Assembly: GCA_964552235.1 (NCBI GenBank)
Contig: CAZKGO010000008.1
Location: 1-64,000, forward strand
Direction: 5' to 3'
DNA length: 64,000 nucleotides
Origin: CAVTHK01 sp964552235
GTDB lineage: Bacteria; Spirochaetota; Spirochaetia; SZUA-6; CAVTHK01
The notes under the pieces are model-generated. The model was not told where the DNA came from. It made no database searches and saw only the letters and a program-made list of their open reading frames with translations. A program made the position numbers and the translations under genes. Every line of letters starts with the position of its first letter. Position 1 is the stretch's first letter. Shown in pieces: positions 57,387-64,000 of this stretch.

Positions 57387-60300
57387 ATGTCGCGCACGTG
57401 GCCTGTCCTGATCCTCCTGTCCTGCGTGGCGACGGCGCCGGCCCAGGAGACCCCGCTGCCGCTGCCGGAGGAAGCCCCCGAATCGCTGTTCCAGACCACG
57501 ATCGGCTCGAGCGACGTCGAGATGTTCCTCGACGGCTCCTGGCGCGCGGGCGTCGCCGGTGCGACGGGGTTCCTCGTGCGATCCGGCGAGGGCATCCAGC
57601 CGCTCGACCTTTTTCCCGCGCTTCCGCTCGGCTTCGAGTTCAGCCAGGAGCCCGAGCTCACGTTCGCCGTGTGGCTGCGCCGGCACTACTTCGTCGAGTA
57701 CACGGTCCTGGGCAGTTTCGACGAGAACGCCTTCAGGGCCGGCTATGAGGGCGACGGGACTCTGCGCAGCCTGGTGGTCGGCAACAGGGGCATCGGGATC
57801 GATCCCTACCCGTACCTGGAGGTGCCCGAGACCGGCGACTCGAGCCTCGGCGCCGAGGCCACGCTGGCGTCGGGCAACAGCAGGCACGAGATCCTGCTGC
57901 GCTATGACAACAACTCCGGCGGACGAAAGGTGTTCGTGGGCCAGAACGCCGTAGAGGAAGTACGCATTCCGCTCTCCTCCTACGAGCAGGGCATGAGGCT
58001 CCGCCTTCCGGACGCGCAGGTGCAGGGCCTGCGGCTGTACCTCGAGGATCCTGACGGAACCCTCATCGCCAGCGACGAGCGGCGCTACAGAATGGCGACG
58101 GCGGCCGACGCGATCGCCGACGAGGAAACGGGCATCGTGACGCTCAAGGCCAGGCCGGCCGGCCGCGTGCTCGTCCACTATACCAAGGGCGCGCTGACGG
58201 TGGGAGACGTCGGGCTCGGCATCGACTCGATCGCCACGGTCAGCGCCGCCACCGGCGCCGTGGACCCCGCCACGCCGCGCACGTTCGACTCGACTCAGGC
58301 CCTGTGGGTCTCACCGGACACCGGCGTCGGAGCCGACCTCCTGCTCACCATCGAGGGCCGCACTGCGCTGCTCCTCCACTCGCGCGGCGCGTTCTCGCTG
58401 TTCGACATGCAGGGCACGTACCTGCCCGGCACGAGTCTTCCCGCCGAGGCGTGGCGGGTGAACGCGCGGCTGGTCGAGCGCGGCACCTACGAGACACGGG
58501 GCGCGAAGCCCCAGGCCCGCCTGCGGGTGGATCCGCAGCTGTCGCGCGTGGTCGCTTCGCTCCTCGACGATCCCCGCGATCTGGAGAACCTCTATCCTTT
58601 GCTGGAGGAGGACGCCACGCGGGCGCGCCTGTACGGGCCGTTCCGCGACGATTCCGACGGGCTCTACGACCGGGAGATCCTCGTCGAGACCCTGACCCCG
58701 GTCAGCGGCTATTTCCTGGAGCCCGATATCCTGTCGGGCTCGGTGTCGGTGACGCGCAACGGGACCCCGGAGACGCGCTTTACCGTCGATGCCGGGACCG
58801 GCCAGGTCACATTCCTCACGCCCATCGGCGCCACCGACCGTCTGGAGATCACTTACAAGAAGAAGGGCGCTCTCCTCGACAACGGCGACCTCGTCCTCGC
58901 GTGGGGCAATCGCTTCGCCCTGCGCGAGCCCTTTGTCGCCGACCTTGCCGCCGGGTTCCGCTGGAACGCCCTGCCCGGCGCCTACTCGGAAAAGCCGTTC
59001 ACCCGCACCGGGGCGGTGCTGGTGTCCGGCGGTGTCTCGGGCAGCCTCGACAACTTTTCGCTCGACGCCCAGACGGCAGTCTCCTACGCCCATCCAGACA
59101 CGACCGGCAGGCTGCGCCTGGCCGGCATGGAGGCGAGCGGCCTGGAGGTGCCGCTCGACGAGAACGTGGCGCTGCCCGCATCCGCCCCCGACCCGGGCGG
59201 CCTCGCAGACCAGTCCAGCCGCGGCAGGCTTCTCTACAAGGACTACCGCGACTACGGGCTGCTCGGCACCTCGACGCTGCGCGGACCGGAGTGGAGCCCT
59301 CCCCCGGATCAGGTCTACCCGTACGAGAGCGGTTCCAGGCCCGGCCCGTACAACGTGGCCGGCGGGTCGAGCGACGATGCAGACAAGAGCCTCGTGCTCG
59401 ACTTCGCACTCGATGCCGGCGAGTGGGCCGGCTTCCAGATCCCGGTGCTGCCTGGCCAACCCCTGACCGATCTCTCGAGCCTCGAGGCCCTGATCACCTC
59501 CTACCGCATGCTGGAGCTCACCGGCACCGTCGAAGTCGCCATCGAGATCGGCGACGTGGCCGAGGACGTGGACTACGACAACAAGCTCGACGAGGAGTCG
59601 TCGGCCTCGGCCACCGGCTTCCGGTTCGACGACAGCGGCAACGGCGTCTGGCTGCTCGTCGGAGGAGGGCCAAAGGGCCAAGGCAACGGCCGGATCGACA
59701 CCGAGGATCTCGACGGCGACGAGCACCTGCAGAGGGACGACGGGTCGTTCGTGCAGGATGCCTTCGCCGCGGCAGCAGGCGGCTGGCAGGTGCGCCGGGA
59801 CATCTTTGACTCCGCTGACCGCAGGCTCCTTCGCCGCGCCCGTGCGGTCCGCGTGTTCGTCCGCGAGACCGCGGCCGCGACGGCCACCGGTCGCCTGCTC
59901 CTGGACCGGCTCTCGCTCGCGGGGAGCACGTTCGCGGTCATCGAGAGCACGGACACCACGGTCGCCGCCCGCGAGGTTGCCGAACGCTTCGCCCAGCAGG
60001 CGCCTCCCAGGACCCTCGAGGAGGAGTTCGAGGACGTCGTCCAGGACATCTTCCACGCGAGCGGCCAGGTGCAGAAGGTGCTGGAAATCCAGTGGAACGG
60101 ATCGGGGGCGGCCGACGACTGGACGGTCAGGGGGTTCACGAGCGCCGGCACGGAGGGAGCGCGCTACCGCGAGGTCGTGCACTACCTCCGGGCTCCCGTC
60201 GTGCCCCCCGGTTCGACGCTGGAGTTCCAGCTCCTCGACAGCCAAGACCAAGGCATCACGTGGAGCTTCGCGCCCGGCGCCTTTGCGGACTGGCGCGAAG

Positions 60301-62222
60301 TCCGCGTGGACATCGAGAAGAAGCAGCTGCAGATCGACGGCGCCGCGCCGCCCGGCGCTTCGGTCTCCGTCGACCGCCACGAATCGCTGGTGCAGTTCCG
60401 CGTGCGCTGCCGCGGCGGCGACGGTTCGGCCGGCCTCCTCTACGTCGACGAGCTCCACATGGCCTCCCCTCTGGGCAGCGTCGGCGCCGCGGTCTTTGTC
60501 GACGCGCGGCTCAGCGTGCCGGGGCCGATCGTCCGGCTGGGAAGCTTTCCCCTCGTATCGGACCTGCAGGTGCGCGAGATCGCCCGTGCGACGACGCCGG
60601 GATTCTCGCCGCTCTACGGCCGGCCGGCCGAAGCCTGGGGGGGCTCCAGCCGCACCGAGGTGGCGATGAGCCTGCCGGCGAGCCGGCTCGACGCCCACCT
60701 CGCCGTGGACTGGGCGGACGCGGACGTCACTCTCGGAGGCGGACACGCGCTTGTCGCCTCGGTGGGACCCCTGTCGTTCACCGACAGCTTCGAGCTGCGC
60801 GCACCCGGCCCTGATGCCACGTTCGACCGCGAAACCCGCGTGCGCCTGTCGCTGGCGCGGTGGGCCACGGCCGACGCGAGCGCGGGCGCCTCGGCCGCCG
60901 ACGACCGGCTCACCCAGGAGTGGAGCGGCGGATTCACCGGCGCCGCCGGACGCTGGAGCGGGAGCCTGGTCGCGGATTTCGGCCTCACCACGCTCGACTA
61001 CGAGCATGCCGAGGGAGGCTATTTCGACGCCTGGCTGCTCGGCTACCGCTTCGTCGGCCCGGCGCGGGCGGCGCTGCTCGAGCGCGCCTCGCGGGCCGCG
61101 ACCGAGCTGGCGCTTCGTCCTCAGCCGGTGGGCTTCACGCTGCAGCTCGAGCCGTCGGTGGAGAGCCTGCCGTCGAGCGGGGGCCGGGAGCAGCGCGACA
61201 CGCTCAAGGCCCGGCTCGCCGTGCCGCTCTCGATCGACGGCCGCGGCGCAACGGTGCTGACCGCCGCCTACCAGCGCCGGCTGGAGACCTCAACGACCCT
61301 GGCCGACGAGGGGGCGTTCCTCGCCGACTGGAGCCGTCTGGCCGGCGACCTCGGCGATCAGAGCTACTTGTGCTCCGCCGCCCCCTTCTGGGAGCTGTAC
61401 TCGGATGGCGATGCCTTCCGTAGCGCCTCCGCCGCGGTGACGTCGGCGCTCTACGAGCCGGAGATCCAGGCGGAGATCACGCGCATGCCCGGCTCCCGGA
61501 TCCTGGCCCTGTTTGTTCCGACCCGCATGCTGGCCGTTGTCGGCAGGAGCCTCCAGAAGGAAGGGGCCCTTTATTCCGATTTGAACCGCTACGAGCTCAC
61601 CTACCAGACCAACGCCATCAACCTCTTCGGCCGGGTCGGCGCTCACCCGGTTTTCCCGTTCTACGACCTCGACGAGATCGCCAACAGCGCCGCCGTCGCG
61701 ATCAAGGTGGACCGCGGCGGCTCCCTGGAGAATGCCGACCTGCGGCTCGACTCGCTGGTCGGACTGGAAAAGATCGGGGGAAGCAGGCTCACCCTCTCCA
61801 ATCGCTTCGCGGTGACCGGCAGGAACCTCGATGAGCTCGAGAACAGGACCCAGGCGAGCTACACGTGGTTCGTGCGGCCGGCGGGGGGAGTCCGCCTTCC
61901 GCTGCTCGACGCGGAGATCACGCGGGGAGCCTTCTTCGTCCACGATGAATCGCTGGAGCTCACCGCGGCCTGGGGTTCGCATCCGTTCACCGGCCTCGTG
62001 CGCCACCGCAGCGAGATCCGCATCCCGGAGCACGGCCACGTGGCCGCGACCCTGGCCGTCGGCGCCGACTTCGAGAGCTTCCGGGGCAGCGACGGCCGCG
62101 AGAGCCTGGTGCGGCTGGTCGTTCAGGCGGGAATCGAGGCGCTGATCCGGTTCGGCTCGGGCGAGCCGAAGCGCACCGCCGATCCGGCGCCCCGCGATGC
62201 CGGACCGGGCCGCCCTCCCTAG
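57387..62222 (+). CDS. 1611-aa secreted/outer-membrane beta-rich protein, unknown
   Basis: Signal peptide MSRTWPVLILLSCVATAPAQ from ATG 57387. The protein is beta-rich throughout. Around residues ~440-500 a repeat-like module reads GYFLEPDILSGSVSVTRNG then FTVDAGTGQVTFLTPIGATDRLEITYKK, which resembles modules in the large barrel protein SprA of Bacteroidota. Two acidic calcium-like loops occur near 730-790 (DVDYDNKLDEE, DLDGDEHLQRDD). The last ~500 residues alternate like transmembrane beta strands. An outer-membrane giant barrel or surface protein is inferred; the SprA likeness is by pattern only. No lipobox or C-terminal sorting motif. The next two genes are also envelope proteins. Confidence 0.8.
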   Translation: MSRTWPVLILLSCVATAPAQETPLPLPEEAPESLFQTTIGSSDVEMFLDGSWRAGVAGATGFLVRSGEGIQPLDLFPALPLGFEFSQEPELTFAVWLRRHYFVEYTVLGSFDENAFRAGYEGDGTLRSLVVGNRGIGIDPYPYLEVPETGDSSLGAEATLASGNSRHEILLRYDNNSGGRKVFVGQNAVEEVRIPLSSYEQGMRLRLPDAQVQGLRLYLEDPDGTLIASDERRYRMATAADAIADEETGIVTLKARPAGRVLVHYTKGALTVGDVGLGIDSIATVSAATGAVDPATPRTFDSTQALWVSPDTGVGADLLLTIEGRTALLLHSRGAFSLFDMQGTYLPGTSLPAEAWRVNARLVERGTYETRGAKPQARLRVDPQLSRVVASLLDDPRDLENLYPLLEEDATRARLYGPFRDDSDGLYDREILVETLTPVSGYFLEPDILSGSVSVTRNGTPETRFTVDAGTGQVTFLTPIGATDRLEITYKKKGALLDNGDLVLAWGNRFALREPFVADLAAGFRWNALPGAYSEKPFTRTGAVLVSGGVSGSLDNFSLDAQTAVSYAHPDTTGRLRLAGMEASGLEVPLDENVALPASAPDPGGLADQSSRGRLLYKDYRDYGLLGTSTLRGPEWSPPPDQVYPYESGSRPGPYNVAGGSSDDADKSLVLDFALDAGEWAGFQIPVLPGQPLTDLSSLEALITSYRMLELTGTVEVAIEIGDVAEDVDYDNKLDEESSASATGFRFDDSGNGVWLLVGGGPKGQGNGRIDTEDLDGDEHLQRDDGSFVQDAFAAAAGGWQVRRDIFDSADRRLLRRARAVRVFVRETAAATATGRLLLDRLSLAGSTFAVIESTDTTVAAREVAERFAQQAPPRTLEEEFEDVVQDIFHASGQVQKVLEIQWNGSGAADDWTVRGFTSAGTEGARYREVVHYLRAPVVPPGSTLEFQLLDSQDQGITWSFAPGAFADWREVRVDIEKKQLQIDGAAPPGASVSVDRHESLVQFRVRCRGGDGSAGLLYVDELHMASPLGSVGAAVFVDARLSVPGPIVRLGSFPLVSDLQVREIARATTPGFSPLYGRPAEAWGGSSRTEVAMSLPASRLDAHLAVDWADADVTLGGGHALVASVGPLSFTDSFELRAPGPDATFDRETRVRLSLARWATADASAGASAADDRLTQEWSGGFTGAAGRWSGSLVADFGLTTLDYEHAEGGYFDAWLLGYRFVGPARAALLERASRAATELALRPQPVGFTLQLEPSVESLPSSGGREQRDTLKARLAVPLSIDGRGATVLTAAYQRRLETSTTLADEGAFLADWSRLAGDLGDQSYLCSAAPFWELYSDGDAFRSASAAVTSALYEPEIQAEITRMPGSRILALFVPTRMLAVVGRSLQKEGALYSDLNRYELTYQTNAINLFGRVGAHPVFPFYDLDEIANSAAVAIKVDRGGSLENADLRLDSLVGLEKIGGSRLTLSNRFAVTGRNLDELENRTQASYTWFVRPAGGVRLPLLDAEITRGAFFVHDESLELTAAWGSHPFTGLVRHRSEIRIPEHGHVAATLAVGADFESFRGSDGRESLVRLVVQAGIEALIRFGSGEPKRTADPAPRDAGPGRPP

Positions 62223-62238
62223 CATCCCAGGTGGATGC
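62222..62238 (+). terminator. 6-bp stem after the 1611-aa gene
   Basis: GCATCC, loop CAGGT, GGATGC, overlapping the stop codon; followed by CGCCCTCTTT, a weak T tract. Confidence 0.3.
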
Positions 62239-62285
62239 CGCCCTCTTTCGGCACTATATTTGCTTTGGCTTCACCGGAGGTGTGC

Positions 62286-63599
62286 ATGAACAGGGTCATT
62301 ACAGCATTCGCCCTGGCGCTCGTCGTTTGCGTGATGCCTGCGGCTGCCGAGGAGAACCCGGGGGGCGTGGATTTCGCCCTCGGGCTCGGGCTCGGCGTCG
62401 AGTCGTTCGGGGACGAGACCTACCAGAAGATCTCCTTGACGCCCGACCTGGCATTCGGGAAGTTCGGCATCGGCATCGAGGTCACCCTTCACTACCGGTT
62501 CGAAAACAGCGAGCTGACGGTGCTGGAGGACGACTGGGTTCCCGATCCGTTCACGTTCCAGGAGACTCTCAGCCTGTACCTGGCGAAGTTCCGCTACGCG
62601 CGCTATGGCCTCAAGGGTGAGCCGCTGTTCGTCAAGTTCGGCTCGATCGACGACGGAACGCTCGGCAACGGGTTCATCATGGGCAACTACGCGAACACGC
62701 TGTTCATGCCCGAGAGGCGCATCTTTGGCATGAGCCTCGACGTCGACGGGCAGCTGTTCGGCTTTCCCTACGTCGGGCTGGAGACGCACGTCGGCGACCT
62801 GTCGGCGTTCGACGTGATGGGGGCCCGGCTGTTCGTGCGGCCGCTGGTCGGCACCGAGGCGCCGATCGTGCGCAATCTGCAGATCGGCGTCACCTTTGCA
62901 GCCGATCGGGACCCGTACCGCTACGACGACGTGGACCCGCCGGGCGACGAGCTGATCTGGCTCGCCGGAGTCGACTTGCGGCAGCCGATCCTGGATTCGG
63001 CGGTGGTGAGCCTCGCGGCCTTTGCAGACGCGGTCACCCAGAAGTCCGAGGCCTACGGCGCGATGCTCGGCTTCGGCGGCCGCATCATCGGGATCCTCAC
63101 CTACGGCGCGCAGCTGCGCTTTGTCGGCGACGACTTCGTCCCGGTCTACTTCGACAGCACCTACGACATCGCCCGGGCCGAGCGCTACGCCCTCGCGGAG
63201 GGCGCCCTGAGCACGCCGGGCTTCGTCGGCTGGTTCGCCACCCTCGGCATGAGCCTGCTCAACGACAGCATCGTGTTCAAGGCGAGCCTCGACGGCCCGC
63301 TCGGCGAGGTCGACCCGGACAACGACCAGAACTACCTGAACTACCCGCACCTCACCGGGTTCTTCGAGGTCACCGAAGGGCTGCTGCCCGGCTTTTTCTT
63401 CGATGCCTCCTACGACAAGGTGCTCATCCGCGAGCCGCGCGACCTGATCCGTTCCTTCGGTTCGGTCATCAAGGCGCGCCTGAACTACCGATCCGGCCCC
63501 GCCGTGATTTCGTTCTTCTACCTGCTGCGCTACAACAGCAACGACTGGAACGACCCGGAGGTGAGCTCCGGGCTCGAGACGCTGGTTCGCCTGAACTAG
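62286..63599 (+). CDS. outer-membrane beta-barrel protein
   Basis: 437 aa. Signal peptide (about 1-22, ending AAAEE). The rest shows alternating hydrophobic/aromatic strands throughout (FALGLGLGVESFG, FGIGIEVTLHYRFEN, AMLGFGGRIIGILTYGAQLRFVG, AVISFFYLLRYN) with acidic loops, typical of a barrel of about 16 or more strands. ATG 62286 has GGAGG five bases upstream. It lies between the 1611-aa protein and the FecR-domain gene. Porin or surface barrel of unknown substrate. Confidence 0.83.
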   Translation: MNRVITAFALALVVCVMPAAAEENPGGVDFALGLGLGVESFGDETYQKISLTPDLAFGKFGIGIEVTLHYRFENSELTVLEDDWVPDPFTFQETLSLYLAKFRYARYGLKGEPLFVKFGSIDDGTLGNGFIMGNYANTLFMPERRIFGMSLDVDGQLFGFPYVGLETHVGDLSAFDVMGARLFVRPLVGTEAPIVRNLQIGVTFAADRDPYRYDDVDPPGDELIWLAGVDLRQPILDSAVVSLAAFADAVTQKSEAYGAMLGFGGRIIGILTYGAQLRFVGDDFVPVYFDSTYDIARAERYALAEGALSTPGFVGWFATLGMSLLNDSIVFKASLDGPLGEVDPDNDQNYLNYPHLTGFFEVTEGLLPGFFFDASYDKVLIREPRDLIRSFGSVIKARLNYRSGPAVISFFYLLRYNSNDWNDPEVSSGLETLVRLN

Positions 63600-63611
63600 G
63601 AGGTGCGATTG

Positions 63612-64000
63612 ATGAAGCTTCACCGAATTCCGCTCGTTCTCGCCCTCGTCCTGGCGGCGGCCGCCGCCTCGGCCCAGAGCCGCGTGGAGCTCTCGTACTT
63701 CGAGCACAACAGCGGGGAGCTGCGCATCGTCGGTCCCAGGGGAGAACAGGAAAAGGCCGCGGCCGCCCTCTCGTTCGGCGACGAGATCCCCGTCGGCTGG
63801 ACGGTGGTCACGGGCAAGGGCGACTCGGCCGAGCTCACCATGCTCTCCAACGGCACAGTCATCAAGGTGGGCGAGAACACCAACTTCAAGGTCGAGGCCC
63901 TGCAGGGGGTCGGCGGCGCGGCGAGCAACGATTTCTCCCTCGCCTTCGGCAAGTTCCGCGCCGTTGCCGCACGCACCGGCACCTACAGGTACAGCGTGCG
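63612..64000 (+). CDS. FecR-domain protein (3' partial)
   Basis: 129 residues before the right edge. Signal peptide (about 1-22, ending ASAQ). Residues ~60-125 match the FecR periplasmic domain: GWTVVTGKGDSAELTMLSNGTVIKVGENTNFKV then FSLAFGKFRAVAAR. FecR domains sense or bind at the envelope. AGGAGG lies eight bases upstream of ATG 63612. It follows the barrel gene by 12 bp, so it is probably in the same operon. The frame is open at the edge. Confidence 0.88.
   Translation, partial: MKLHRIPLVLALVLAAAAASAQSRVELSYFEHNSGELRIVGPRGEQEKAAAALSFGDEIPVGWTVVTGKGDSAELTMLSNGTVIKVGENTNFKVEALQGVGGAASNDFSLAFGKFRAVAARTGTYRYSV

Noticed and set aside
62240..62285. Separate promoter for the barrel gene (TATATT near 62254)
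   Set aside because: The -10-like box has no acceptable -35 at 16-18 bp; left unannotated.
1..64000. tRNA, rRNA, insertion sequences, prophage or plasmid functions
   Set aside because: I looked through the intergenic gaps and found no cloverleaf, transposase, integrase or terminal repeats; spaces between genes are too short for rRNA.

Overview
The window looks like a piece of a high-GC (roughly 70% by eye) spirochaete chromosome, draft-assembled (one run of exactly 100 N at 53314-53413). Several features point to Spirochaetota: a ~900-aa GreA with a long N-terminal extension, the order tamB-bamA-ompH-mutS (in Treponema pallidum, from memory, TP0325-TP0328), S20-HU-Lnt and Rho-L31 neighbourhoods, two bactofilins, and many secreted or membrane proteins with no lipopolysaccharide genes in view. 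There is no rRNA, tRNA, prophage, transposase or CRISPR array. About 56 protein genes fill the window, with many 4-base ATGA/GTGA overlaps. Intergenic AT-rich islands hold good sigma70-type promoters.

Layout. 1-2396: partial TPR/coiled-coil membrane protein. 2409-6066 (-): three surface proteins, the first apparently starting at ATT. 6067-6384: divergent promoter region. 6385-11743 (+): TPR protein, giant GreA, vWA protein. 11760-13349 (-): Lnt copy 1, divergent from 13454-17202 (+): SurE, TPR protein, a 59-aa protein and an NHL-propeller/vWA-like protein. 17701-21568 (+): yebC-ruvC-ruvA-ruvB-queA. 21575-22803 (-): tmk and a secreted protein. 22962-32954 (+): tamB-bamA-ompH-mutS, an outer-membrane biogenesis operon ending in mismatch repair.

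32960-39347 (-): three back-to-back units: rpsT-hup-lnt2; response regulator-cyclase-tail protein-bactofilin-cinA; rho-rpmE. Each promoter overlaps or closely follows the end of the unit upstream. 39534-40975 (+): plsC and a HAD phosphatase. 40963-43848 (-): M23 peptidase, bactofilin, DUF327 and RicT-like PSP1 protein. 44087-47721 (+): tatD, purF, purD. 47724-53222 (-): a helicase/exonuclease pair resembling Bacillus MrfA/MrfB, a small membrane protein, then a HAMP-like protein, a calcium-loop protein and an rRNA methyltransferase.

53259-53468 holds a tandem array of 30-bp palindromic units, interrupted by the assembly gap, between mrfA and glgC. 53522-56581 (+): glgC, an HD phosphohydrolase and an unknown. 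56597-57232 (-): rpmB and a DUF503 protein. 57387 to the right edge (+): a 1611-aa secreted protein, an outer-membrane barrel candidate and the start of a FecR-domain protein.

Start codons were chosen by Shine-Dalgarno (SD) position. Several differ from the first ATG: TTG for S20, M23, PurF, TamB, GlgC and MrfA; ATT for the 4855-6066 gene; CTG for CinA. The best candidates for something new are the palindromic array beside mrfA, the ATT start, the leaderless surE/lnt divergon, the free-standing cyclase-tail protein, and the 1611-aa surface protein.
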